DNA from: RPRB01 sp035519675
GTDB lineage: Bacteria > Myxococcota > Myxococcia > Myxococcales > Myxococcaceae
DNA: 64,000 nucleotides
Assembly (NCBI GenBank): GCA_035519675.1
Contig: DATIWB010000055.1
Location: 5,421-69,420 of the forward strand
Direction of reading: 5' to 3'
Below the pieces are notes generated by a model. That model saw nothing but the letters and a program-made list of their open reading frames with translations. It did no database searches and was not told where the DNA came from. Within the stretch, counting starts at the first letter, position 1, and each line of letters starts with the position of its first letter. A program made the position numbers and the translations under genes. Shown one piece after another: positions 51,140 to 59,070 of this stretch.

Positions 51140-51304
51140 ATGAAGATCAAGAAGTTGTTCCAGGTACTGGTGCTCGGCGGAACCACGCTCGGGCTGGGGA
51201 TCGCCGCCTGCGGCGGCTCCGACGGCGGCAACAACGGCGGTCAGCAGCAGACCCTGCCCGACGGTGGGAACCCCAATCCCGGAGGAGGGCCTCCAGGTTG
51301 GTAG
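51140..51304 (+). CDS. small Gly-rich lipoprotein, 54 aa
   Basis: 54 residues from the ATG at 51140, with GAGGAG about 7 bases upstream. The N terminus MKIKKLFQVLVLGGTTLG with a following IAAC lipobox is a lipoprotein signal. The mature peptide is short and low-complexity, rich in Gly, Asn and Pro, ending GGGPPGW. Its last seven bases overlap the TTG start of the ferritin-like gene, implying translational coupling. No family is known to me. It probably tethers or accompanies its neighbour at the envelope. Confidence 0.72.
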   Translation: MKIKKLFQVLVLGGTTLGLGIAACGGSDGGNNGGQQQTLPDGGNPNPGGGPPGW

Positions 51305-52026
51305 ACCCCGCCGGCCACCATGCCGATCGAGTCTGGGCAGCACGGCACGGGGTCGAGACCGGCGCCGCGCTCCGTTTCGGGTCGCTGTCCCGCCGGATGT
51401 GGGAAGCGGCAGCGCCCGAGGCCCTGGTCGAGATGGCGGCCCGGGCGTCCCGGGATGAGATGCGCCACGCCAGCCGCTGCGAGGACGTCCTCCGCATGCG
51501 GCAGGCGAGCGTGCCTCCTCCCGAGACGCGGCTTCTGGAGTACGCCCCACTGGAGCTCACCCCCGAGCAGCGCCTGACGTACGAGGTGGTGGCCCAGTCC
51601 TGCGTGTCGGAGACCGAGAGCATGGCCACCCTGGTCACCTTGCTGGACGCCGCGCACGACGAGACGCTGAAGGCCATCATCCACGAGCTGGCGCGGGACG
51701 AGGTGCAGCACGCTCGCCTCGGCTGGGGGTACCTGGCCTGGGCGCGGCAACGGATGGACCTCGAATTCCTCGCCCCGCTGCTGCCGGGCATGGTGGCCGG
51801 GAGCGCAGGTCCGGAGCTCTTCCGGCCCGCCCCGCCGGGGACGGACGACCCCACCTTGCTGCACTGGGGCGTGGTGCCACACTCGGACCGGCAGCGCCTC
51901 TACCTCGAGACGCTCGAGGCGGTGATCATCCCCGGGATGGTGGAGCACGGCGTGGGCACCGGCCCGCTCCGCCTCTGGGTGGACCGGCAGCGCACGGCGC
52001 TCGAGCCGGCGGCCGTCGGAGCCTGA
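51298..52026 (+). CDS. ferritin-like di-iron protein, TTG start
   Basis: 242 residues from a TTG at 51298, with GGAGGAGGG (51281-51289) about 8 bases upstream. It overlaps the lipoprotein stop. Upstream frame extensions are lipoprotein-antisense or low-complexity. The helical bundle has two carboxylate-histidine motifs, SRDEMRHASRCEDV and ARDEVQHARLGWGYL, each with ExxH, the di-iron ligand pattern of ferritin-like proteins, plus a central SETESMATLV helix. It is not a classical ferritin in length, and no signal peptide is apparent. Function is unknown; coupling to a lipoprotein suggests iron or oxidative chemistry near the envelope. Confidence 0.78.
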   Translation: MVDPAGHHADRVWAARHGVETGAALRFGSLSRRMWEAAAPEALVEMAARASRDEMRHASRCEDVLRMRQASVPPPETRLLEYAPLELTPEQRLTYEVVAQSCVSETESMATLVTLLDAAHDETLKAIIHELARDEVQHARLGWGYLAWARQRMDLEFLAPLLPGMVAGSAGPELFRPAPPGTDDPTLLHWGVVPHSDRQRLYLETLEAVIIPGMVEHGVGTGPLRLWVDRQRTALEPAAVGA

Positions 52027-52043
52027 GCTCGACGGGGGACCGG

Positions 52044-52580
52044 ATGCGTCGACACGTCACTCTGGTCACGGTGCTGCTGGCCCTCCCCCTGCTCGCCGCG
52101 GCGACGCGCGTCACCGGCGAGCCCACCGCGGGGTTTCACGGGCGCGGCCCCGGCGGGTTCAGCCTGGAAGGCACGACGCACCAGCTCCGCATCGAGGACG
52201 ACGGGACCGTCCTCAAGATCGTCGTCCCGCTGGGCGGCCTGCAGACCGGCATCTCGCTCCGCGACCGGCACATGCGTGAGAAGTACCTGGAGGTGGAGAA
52301 GTACCCCGACGCGGTGCTGGAGCTGCCCTGGTCGGCGGTGAAGCTCCCCGAGGACGGACGAACCTCCGAGGGAACCGCGCCAGGGAAGATGTCCCTGCAC
52401 GGACAGAGTCACGACGTGCAGGTGAAGTACCGCATTGCCAGGACCGGCAATCGCTACCAGGTGACGGGGACCGTGCCGCTCAACATCACCAACTACGGGA
52501 TCGACGTCCCGAGCTACTTCGGCATCACCGTGCAACCGGACGTGGAGGCCAGCGCCTCCTTCACCGCGGAGCGGGCTTGA
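52044..52580 (+). CDS. YceI-like lipid-binding family protein, secreted
   Basis: 178 residues. A signal peptide (LVTVLLALPLLAAATRV) is followed by a lipocalin-like YceI fold: AGFHGRGPGGFSLEGTT, then the typical strand RDRHMREKYLEVEKYPDAVL and a TAPGKMSLHGQSHDVQVKY repeat. YceI proteins bind isoprenoid lipids in a hydrophobic channel and are often induced by alkaline stress. The next gene starts within its stop (TTGA), and the gene begins 17 bases after the ferritin-like gene, so all are probably one operon. Confidence 0.9.
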   Translation: MRRHVTLVTVLLALPLLAAATRVTGEPTAGFHGRGPGGFSLEGTTHQLRIEDDGTVLKIVVPLGGLQTGISLRDRHMREKYLEVEKYPDAVLELPWSAVKLPEDGRTSEGTAPGKMSLHGQSHDVQVKYRIARTGNRYQVTGTVPLNITNYGIDVPSYFGITVQPDVEASASFTAERA

Positions 52581-53803
52581 GCCTGCGCCGAGGGTCGAGC
52601 CACGGCCGGGCGCTCTGGCCGCTCGCGCTGGTGCTGGTGCTGGCGCTCCCTGTGGCCCGGGCCCATGCCTACCCGTGGATGATCCGCCACGGGTACACCA
52701 ACTGCAGCGGCTGCCATGTGGACCCCTCCGGGTTCGGGCTGCTGACCGAGTACGGACGGGCCCAGGCGCAGGTTGTCCTCCCCACCCTCTGGGGCAAGGC
52801 TCCGGAGGAGGTCGAGCCGACCACCGGCATCGTCTACGGCGCCGTCCCCTTGCCGAGCTGGCTGAACGTGGGCCTCTCGCTCCGGGGAGCGGTGCTGAGC
52901 ACCACCACCTCGCAGGGAACGAAGTGGCGCGACATCCTGATGATCGCCGATCTGCGAGCCGGGGTGACCGCCGGGCCCTTCCTCGCCTCGGCGAGCATCG
53001 GCTACGTGCCCACCGGCGCGACCCTCGCCGCGCTCACCAACTCGCAGCGGGACAACCTCGTCTCCCGGGAGCACTGGCTCGGCGTCCGGGTGGTGAACCA
53101 GAAGCTCTACTTCCTTGGCGGGCGGATGAACCTGCCCTTCGGCCTGCGGAACGTGGAGCACACCTCCTTCGTGCGCAGCGCGACCCGCACCGACACCAAC
53201 TCCGCCCAGCAGTACGGAGGACAGGTCGTCTGGGACGGCCCGGGCCTCCGGGCCGGGCTCATGGGCATCGCCGGGAACTTCCTGCTCGACGACTCGGCGT
53301 ACCGGGAACAGGGCTACAGCGGGTACGTCGAGGGCGCGTTCAGCAACGCCTTCACCCTCGGTCTGAGCAGCCTCGTCACCCACGCCGACCGCGGCCTCGG
53401 CTCCATCGCCAACCCGTTCGTCCTTGATCCGTTCTCCGGCGCCGCGGACGACTGGCGGCAGGCGCACGGACTCTTCTCGCGCTGGCACGTGGGCGGCCCG
53501 TGGGTGCTCCTGGCCGAGGCGGACCTCCTGGTGCAGAGCGCCTCGGGCGTCCCCCGCGACTGGGGCGGGACCGGGTTCCTCCAGGCCGACTACCAGCCGC
53601 TCCAGGGACTCCACTTCATCTTCACCGGAGAGGGGCTGCATCAGAACCAGGTCACCAGCTACGGCGCCTGGTTCAGCATCTCCTGGTTCTTCTTCACCTA
53701 CGCCGAGGTCCGGCTGGACACGATCTTCACCGAGTTCGGGCTGCCAGGCGGCGGCCACGAGCCCAGCTTCAGCGTCCTGGGGCAGCTGCATTTCTCGATG
53801 TGA
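52577..53803 (+). CDS. outer-membrane barrel protein with an N-terminal CxxCH heme motif
   Basis: 408 residues from a TTG that overlaps the previous stop (TTGA), with GGAG about 6 bases upstream. A signal peptide ends near ARAHAYP. Just after it, GYTNCSGCHVDPSGFG has a c-type heme motif (Cys43, Cys46, His47). The rest is beta-barrel-like, with strands such as WLNVGLSLRGAVLS and YLGGRMNLPFGLRNVEH, ending in FSVLGQLHFSM. This heme-plus-barrel design is seen in proteins of uncertain role in Myxococcota and other deltaproteobacterial lineages, possibly linked to extracellular electron transfer. No partner cytochrome is adjacent. Confidence 0.82.
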   Translation: MSLRRGSSHGRALWPLALVLVLALPVARAHAYPWMIRHGYTNCSGCHVDPSGFGLLTEYGRAQAQVVLPTLWGKAPEEVEPTTGIVYGAVPLPSWLNVGLSLRGAVLSTTTSQGTKWRDILMIADLRAGVTAGPFLASASIGYVPTGATLAALTNSQRDNLVSREHWLGVRVVNQKLYFLGGRMNLPFGLRNVEHTSFVRSATRTDTNSAQQYGGQVVWDGPGLRAGLMGIAGNFLLDDSAYREQGYSGYVEGAFSNAFTLGLSSLVTHADRGLGSIANPFVLDPFSGAADDWRQAHGLFSRWHVGGPWVLLAEADLLVQSASGVPRDWGGTGFLQADYQPLQGLHFIFTGEGLHQNQVTSYGAWFSISWFFFTYAEVRLDTIFTEFGLPGGGHEPSFSVLGQLHFSM

Positions 53804-53823
53804 CGCCCGGGGAGGGCGCCGGA

Positions 53824-54618
53824 ATGCCCGGTTCCGGTACACTGCTCTCCGTGGTCGGCACAGTACGGCTGGCACGGTGGTTGGCTGCCCTCGTCCTTCT
53901 CCTGGTGGCGCCGGCCCGCGCCGCCCGGACGAACCACCTGTTCCTCGACGAGTCGCAGCTCATCCCCGAGGGGGGCGTCGAGCTCGAGCAGTGGGTCTGG
54001 GCCTACGGACGCATTCCCAACCGCATCGACCGGCCGGCCTCGATGTGGCTCTGGTGGGGCCCCGGGGTCTCGGTCTCCAACCACCTCGAGTTCCAGCTGC
54101 CGCTGCAGATCGTCGCCGTCCCCGACGACACCTACCTGCACTCGCTGGGCCTCGTCGTCCGCTACCGCATCTTCCCCCGGGAGCAAGACGACGGATGGCA
54201 GCCCCTGATCCGCGTCGGCTACTACCACCCCCTGGACCCTGCCGCCGGACCGCCCTCGGTCGAGACCACCTTCGTCCTCACCATCGGACCCCTCCAGGGC
54301 ATCCGCACCACCTTCAACGTGGGAGTGTTCATGGGGCTGCCGTTCCTGCAGGAGACGAGCCCCGGGGAATTCTCGGTGCTGGGCCGCGGGGGCGCAGGGA
54401 TCTCCTTCCCCCTCGGCCGCGAGTGGCGGCTCGGCGCCGAGTTCTTCGGCCAGCTCCCCATCCACGGCCAGACCCGGCCCAGCATCGGGCAGATGTACCT
54501 CGGTCCCTCGGTCGCCTGGACCCGCGGTCCGTTCTGGATCACCTTCGGGTCGCTGTTCGGCCTCACCGGCGATTCCTCCCGGTACTATCCACGGGTGCTG
54601 TGGGGCATCGCGCTCTGA
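53824..54618 (+). CDS. outer-membrane beta-barrel protein, 264 aa
   Basis: 264 residues from the ATG at 53824, with GGGAGGG about 7 bases upstream; a GTG at 53851 is an alternative. A signal peptide (LARWLAALVLLLVAPARA) is followed by many amphipathic strands (HLEFQLPLQIVAVPDDTYL, VGVFMGLPFLQETSPGEF, WRLGAEFFGQLPIHG) and a terminal VLWGIAL. It is likely an envelope barrel, perhaps a partner of the heme-containing barrel encoded 20 bases upstream. The following cupredoxin gene overlaps its end. Confidence 0.75.
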   Translation: MPGSGTLLSVVGTVRLARWLAALVLLLVAPARAARTNHLFLDESQLIPEGGVELEQWVWAYGRIPNRIDRPASMWLWWGPGVSVSNHLEFQLPLQIVAVPDDTYLHSLGLVVRYRIFPREQDDGWQPLIRVGYYHPLDPAAGPPSVETTFVLTIGPLQGIRTTFNVGVFMGLPFLQETSPGEFSVLGRGGAGISFPLGREWRLGAEFFGQLPIHGQTRPSIGQMYLGPSVAWTRGPFWITFGSLFGLTGDSSRYYPRVLWGIAL

Positions 54619-55262
54619 CCAGACTGGTGGTGCTGCTCCTCGCGGCCACGGCCGCCGGGGCCGAGATCCGCGGCACGGTGAGCCTCGCGGCCCCCGATGG
54701 AGGCGTGGAGGCCAGCGCGGCCCAGCCCATCGTCGTCTACCTCACCGGCTTCCGGCAGCCGCCGCTCGGCGACGAGCCGGTCGTGAGCCAGAAGGACAAG
54801 ACCTTCACCCCCGACCTGCGGGTGGTGGTGGCCGGACAGTCGGTCCAGTTCACCAACGACGACCCCTGGGTTCACAACGTCTTCTCCACCTCGGCGGCGC
54901 GGCCCTTCGACCTCGGACAGCCTGGGCCGCACGAGACCCGCACGGTGAGCTTCCCCACCCCGGGCCTGGTCGACGTGTTCTGCAACATCCACGAGCAGAT
55001 GTACGCCAACGTGCTGGTGCTGCCGAACCGGGCCTTCACCCGCGTGGCGCCGGACGGCTCCTTCGTCATCAAGGACGTCCCGCCCGGGCGGCATCCGCTC
55101 CACGCCTGGGGCCGGCAGATCGAGCCATTCGAGATGGAGGTGGTGGCGGCCGAAGGCCAGCCCACCCAGGTGCAACTGGTGCTCCGGCCGCGGCTCTTCA
55201 ACCCCGCGCACCTCGACAAGTTCGGGCGGGCCTACAAGAAGCGGCCCGGCTACGCGCCATGA
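54600..55262 (+). CDS. cupredoxin-like (methylamine-utilisation-type) periplasmic protein
   Basis: 220 residues from a GTG at 54600; a CTG at 54615 that overlaps the previous stop as CTGA is another possible start, since both lead into the same signal peptide (TRLVVLLLAATAAGA). The cupredoxin domain has candidate type-1 copper ligands: His in DPWVHNVF, and FCNIHEQM with Cys, His and Met spaced as in plastocyanin. A C-terminal carboxypeptidase-regulatory-like segment (DGSFVIKDVPPGRHPLHAW) follows. The kinase gene starts at its stop (ATGA). It may carry electrons for the barrel and cytochrome proteins encoded upstream. Confidence 0.82.
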   Translation: MGHRALTRLVVLLLAATAAGAEIRGTVSLAAPDGGVEASAAQPIVVYLTGFRQPPLGDEPVVSQKDKTFTPDLRVVVAGQSVQFTNDDPWVHNVFSTSAARPFDLGQPGPHETRTVSFPTPGLVDVFCNIHEQMYANVLVLPNRAFTRVAPDGSFVIKDVPPGRHPLHAWGRQIEPFEMEVVAAEGQPTQVQLVLRPRLFNPAHLDKFGRAYKKRPGYAP

Positions 55263-57202
55263 CCGTCTCGGTCGAGGAGGGCCACCTCGACGAGAACGTG
55301 CTTGCCCGGCACGTCGGAGGCGAGGGGACCGAGGAGGAGCGGGCGCGGGTGGCGGAGCACATCGACGCCTGCGACCGCTGCCGCGAGCTGGTCTCGGCGA
55401 TGGTGCGCACGCTGGTCACGCCTGAGGAGGACCGGCCCTCGTGGCGGCTGCTGGCTCGCGGCACCAACCTCGGGCGCTACGTCCTGCTCGACCCGGTGGG
55501 CCGGGGCGGGATGGGGGTGGTGTACAGCGCCTTCGACCCCGAGCTGGACCGCAAGGTGGCGATCAAGTTCCTCCGCCCTGGGCGCGGCGCGAGCCCCGTC
55601 GCAGCCCGACCCCAGCTCCTCGCCGAGGCGCAGGCCATCGCCCGCCTCTCGCACCCCAACATCGTCACCGTGCACGACGTGGGCACCTTCGACGGCGAGG
55701 TCTTCTTCGCCATGGAGTACGTCAAGGGCGAGACGCTCCGCCACGCGCAGCGCTCCGGGCTCGTCGGGCTGCAGCACACGCTGCTGCTCTACACCGCCGC
55801 CGGCGAGGGGCTCGCCACCGCCCACCAGGCGGGCATCGTGCACGGCGACTTCAAGCCCGAGAACGTGCTGGTGGGCGAGGACGGGCGGGTCCGGGTGACC
55901 GACTTCGGGCTCGCCCGTGCGGTCCACGAGCACGCGACCCGCTTCGCCGGCACGCCGGCCTACATGGCGCCCGAGCACTGGCGCGGCCAGCCCGCCGACG
56001 TGCGAAGCGACCAGTACAGCTTCTGCCTCGCCCTGCTCGAGGCGGTGGAGGGGCAGCGGCCCGAGGAGGTCGAGGACGCCTCGCCCTCGCAGCCTCCGGA
56101 GCCGGTGTCGCTGCGCCGCCGGATCTTGCCCGCCCGGCTGTCGCGGGTGCTGGCCCGCGGCCTGGCGACCGACCCGGCCCACCGCTGGCCGTCGATGGAC
56201 GCGCTCCTCGACGCGCTCCGCGAGGCGCGGCTCCCCTTCCGCCGGAGCACGGCGCTGCTCGCCGCGGCCCTGCTGCTGGCGACGGCGTTGGCGTGGGTGC
56301 AGCACGTCGTCTGGGAGCGGCGGGTGGACCACGAGCTCGGCGCCGCCGCGGCGCGTCTGCCGGAGCTGCTCCGCGCGCAGAGCGAGCGCACCGACCTGCT
56401 GGTGCAGGCCGGGCTCCGCGCCGAGGGAGTGCTCGGGGCGCTGGGACAGGCGAGCAACATGGACGCGGCGCTGGGGCTGGCGGAGGACGAGAGCCGCGAG
56501 CATCAGCTCGGTGAGGCGCACGAGATCCTTCGCTCGGCAGATCTCCCGGGCCTGAGGACCCGCGATGCGCTTCTGGTGGCCAACGCCTGGGGCCGGGTGG
56601 TGCTGAACCTCGCCGCTCCGGATTCCTTCGGCGCACCTGCCCCGGCCGTCCCGATGCTGATGGAGACCATGGAAGGGTCGCACACCGACGCGCTCTGGTC
56701 GTGGGCGACTCTGGACCGGCTCGGCATTCCGCTGGTCACCGGGCCGCGGGCCGAAGATCTCCTGTTGGTCTCCGGACGGCCGGTCGTCCGGGGCCGGTCC
56801 ATCGTCGGCCTGGTGCTCACCGGGCGCTGGGTCGACGGCGGCTTGCTCGACGAGCTCGGGCGGGCCGCGGGCGCCCAGGTCGTGCTCCACGCGCCGGATG
56901 GGGGGTGGGCCGGTGCCCGCTGGCCGGTGAAGCCCCCACTCGGACGGGTGATGCAGATGCAGGTGGGTGGAACGACGATCCGGGTGCTGGGAATCCGCCT
57001 CGGTGGAGAGGGGACGCGGACTCCGGACGGGGAGGCCTACGTCGTCCGCTTGCTCACTCCCAGTGAGATCGGCGGCCTCGGGTCCGGCTGGCTACGGTGG
57101 GGGCTCCTCGTTACCTCCCTGGCGGTGCTGGCCTGGCTCGGGTGGCTCACCCGGAGATCTGGCTGGCATCCCAGCACGCCACCCAGGGTGTCCTCCTCGT
57201 GA
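55259..57202 (+). CDS. membrane Ser/Thr protein kinase with anti-sigma-type zinc finger
   Basis: 647 residues. Order: a zf-HC2-like zinc motif (His34-x3-Cys38-x2-Cys41) like those in anti-sigma factors; a Hanks-type kinase domain at about 75-300 with GRGGMGVVY, VAIKFLRP and DFGLAR; a transmembrane helix (STALLAAALLLATALAW) near 325; an extracytoplasmic sensor region of about 250 residues; and a second helix (WGLLVTSLAVLAWLGWL) near the end. The catalytic loop reads HGDFKPENV, so the usual Arg before Asp is absent (non-RD kinase). The following gene, a sigma factor, overlaps it as GTGA. A kinase carrying its own anti-sigma finger next to a sigma gene suggests a single signalling unit. Confidence 0.9.
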   Translation: MTVSVEEGHLDENVLARHVGGEGTEEERARVAEHIDACDRCRELVSAMVRTLVTPEEDRPSWRLLARGTNLGRYVLLDPVGRGGMGVVYSAFDPELDRKVAIKFLRPGRGASPVAARPQLLAEAQAIARLSHPNIVTVHDVGTFDGEVFFAMEYVKGETLRHAQRSGLVGLQHTLLLYTAAGEGLATAHQAGIVHGDFKPENVLVGEDGRVRVTDFGLARAVHEHATRFAGTPAYMAPEHWRGQPADVRSDQYSFCLALLEAVEGQRPEEVEDASPSQPPEPVSLRRRILPARLSRVLARGLATDPAHRWPSMDALLDALREARLPFRRSTALLAAALLLATALAWVQHVVWERRVDHELGAAAARLPELLRAQSERTDLLVQAGLRAEGVLGALGQASNMDAALGLAEDESREHQLGEAHEILRSADLPGLRTRDALLVANAWGRVVLNLAAPDSFGAPAPAVPMLMETMEGSHTDALWSWATLDRLGIPLVTGPRAEDLLLVSGRPVVRGRSIVGLVLTGRWVDGGLLDELGRAAGAQVVLHAPDGGWAGARWPVKPPLGRVMQMQVGGTTIRVLGIRLGGEGTRTPDGEAYVVRLLTPSEIGGLGSGWLRWGLLVTSLAVLAWLGWLTRRSGWHPSTPPRVSSS

Positions 57203-58089
57203 CCGCCTTCGTCCATGCCGACGTGTTCTGGGCCGCGCTTCCGAGCGCACGCCGCGGTCCGAACCGCGAAGAGCTCGACATGCGCCTCGCCGATCAGCTC
57301 GCCGAGGCCGAGGGGCGCTGGCCGGACGTCCGGGTGGATCGGCGGCGCTTCGTGACGCACTGGGCCGCGCAGCTCGCCCGGGCCGGCGACGTGGGGACGG
57401 CGATCGACCAGCTTCACCTCTCGGACCTCTACCTGGCGTTCGCCTGTTCCGAGGGAGACCCGGGCGCGATGCGCGCGTTCGGGACGCTGCTCAACTCCGT
57501 CGCCGGCGCGGTGCGGAGCGTCGATGGCGCGCCCTCGTTCGTCGACGAGATCCTCCAGCGGCTCCGGACGCGGGTACTGGTCGCGGAGGACGGACGGGCG
57601 GCCCGGATCCTCGACTACGCGGGGCGTGGCTCGCTGGAGAACTGGCTCCGGGCGGGGGCGCTCCGCCTGGCGCTCAACGCCCGGCGCGATGCGCGGCGCG
57701 GGCCCGAGCCGCTGCCCGAGCCATCCATCTGGGAGCCCGCCGCGCCCACCGTCGAGCGCACCCTGGAGCTGCTGCGGGGCAGGTATGCGGCCGAGTTCGG
57801 GCGGGCGCTCCGCGAGGCGTTCGGCTCGCTCGAGCCGGGCGAGCGGAACGTGCTCCGGATGCACTTCCTGGAGGGGATGAGCCTCAACCAGATCGCCGCG
57901 ATGTACCAGGTGAACAAGTCCACCATCAGCCGGCGGATGGCGAAGGCGCGGGAGCTGCTTCTCGAGCGCACCCGGGACCAGCTGGAGCGCAAGCTCGACC
58001 TCCCCCCTCCCGAGCTGGACAGCCTCCTCGAGCAGCTGGGGCCGAAGCTGGACCTGAGCCTCAGCTCGGTGCTGAACGCCAGCACCTGA
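57199..58089 (+). CDS. sigma-70-family factor linked to the kinase
   Basis: 296 residues from a GTG that overlaps the kinase stop (GTGA). The C-terminal third has a region-4 helix-turn-helix: LEPGERNVLRMHFLEGMSLN, then VNKSTISRRMAKARELLLE. The region around 125-200 (RILDYAGRGSLENWLRAGAL) can be a divergent region 2, resembling the sigma factors found beside protein kinases in Myxococcota and Planctomycetes. It would direct RNA polymerase to its own promoters when released or modified by the kinase. The tail after the helix-turn-helix is unusually long. Confidence 0.8.
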   Translation: MTAFVHADVFWAALPSARRGPNREELDMRLADQLAEAEGRWPDVRVDRRRFVTHWAAQLARAGDVGTAIDQLHLSDLYLAFACSEGDPGAMRAFGTLLNSVAGAVRSVDGAPSFVDEILQRLRTRVLVAEDGRAARILDYAGRGSLENWLRAGALRLALNARRDARRGPEPLPEPSIWEPAAPTVERTLELLRGRYAAEFGRALREAFGSLEPGERNVLRMHFLEGMSLNQIAAMYQVNKSTISRRMAKARELLLERTRDQLERKLDLPPPELDSLLEQLGPKLDLSLSSVLNAST

Positions 58090-58107
58090 ACCCGGGCCGG
58101 CGGGGGC

Positions 58108-59058
58108 TCAGACGCGGGCTGGAACCTGCGTGGTCCCGCTGGCCGCGGGCGGGTCACCCTCGGCGGGCTCGGTGTGGACCATCACGTCCACGTCGAGCAC
58201 CGCGCCCCGGATGGCATCCTCGGCCGCGTGGGCGATCTCGTGGGCCCGCTCCACCGGCAACCCGCGCGCCACCTGGAGGATGACGTCGGCAAAGGTCTTC
58301 GGGCCGGAGCGCCGGACCCGCACTTGCGAGACGCTCATCACTCCGTCCACCGCGGCGGCGGCACGGGCGATCGCTTCCAGCAGGCCGGTGGGCGCCGCAT
58401 CGAGGAGGTCGTCGATCGACTTCCGGCCCAGACGGACGCTGACCAGCGCGGCGATGCCGGCCACCCCCAGCGCGGCGACCGCATCGGCCCGCTCCAGCCA
58501 CTCCAGGCCGGGGCGGTGGGAGAACCACACCCCGGCCAGTCCCACCAGGACCACCGCCGAGGACCAGACGTCGGTGGAGAAGTGCAGCGCGTCCGCCTCC
58601 AGCGCCTGGCTGCGGTGCTTCTTCGCGGTGGCCGCGAGCGCCCGCGAGCGCGAGAGGTCGATGACGATCGACACCCCCATGATGGCGAAGGACCATGGCG
58701 TTGCCTCGACGTGGACCCCGCCGAAGACGAGCCGCTTGCCGGCCTCGTAGGCAATCCACACGCAGGTGGCGAGCAGCAGCCCGGTCTCGAAGAGCGCGGA
58801 GAAGTTCTCGATCTTCCCGTGACCGTAGAGGTGGTCGCTGTCCGGCGGCTTGGAGGAGGCCCGCACCGCCCAGAAGGTCATCAGGGCGGCGAGGAGATCG
58901 ATGCCCGAGTGCGCCGCCTCCGACAGGATGCCGATGGAGCCGGTGGCCAGGCCCACCACGACCTTCATGGTGGTGAGGAGCACCGCCGCGCCCACCGAGC
59001 TGAGCGCGACCAGGTTCTTTTCCCGCTCGGCGACCGCTGGGTCGTGGGCGGCGGCCAT
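58108..59058 (-). CDS. cation diffusion facilitator (CDF) family efflux protein
   Basis: 316 residues with six predicted helices and a cytoplasmic C-terminal domain. The first metal-site helix reads GILSEAAHSGIDLLAALMTF (HxxxD) and the fifth-helix region has EADALHFSTDVWSSAVVL, again HxxxD, as in Zn/Fe/Mn exporters. The HLYGHGKIENFSALFET segment is the family's signature loop. The C-terminal domain (VARGLPVERAHEIAHAAED) senses metal. The precise cation cannot be deduced. It converges with the sigma factor gene, and nothing else joins it. Confidence 0.94.
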   Translation of the reverse strand: MAAAHDPAVAEREKNLVALSSVGAAVLLTTMKVVVGLATGSIGILSEAAHSGIDLLAALMTFWAVRASSKPPDSDHLYGHGKIENFSALFETGLLLATCVWIAYEAGKRLVFGGVHVEATPWSFAIMGVSIVIDLSRSRALAATAKKHRSQALEADALHFSTDVWSSAVVLVGLAGVWFSHRPGLEWLERADAVAALGVAGIAALVSVRLGRKSIDDLLDAAPTGLLEAIARAAAAVDGVMSVSQVRVRRSGPKTFADVILQVARGLPVERAHEIAHAAEDAIRGAVLDVDVMVHTEPAEGDPPAASGTTQVPARV

Positions 59059-59070
59059 GGCGCGGCGGGT

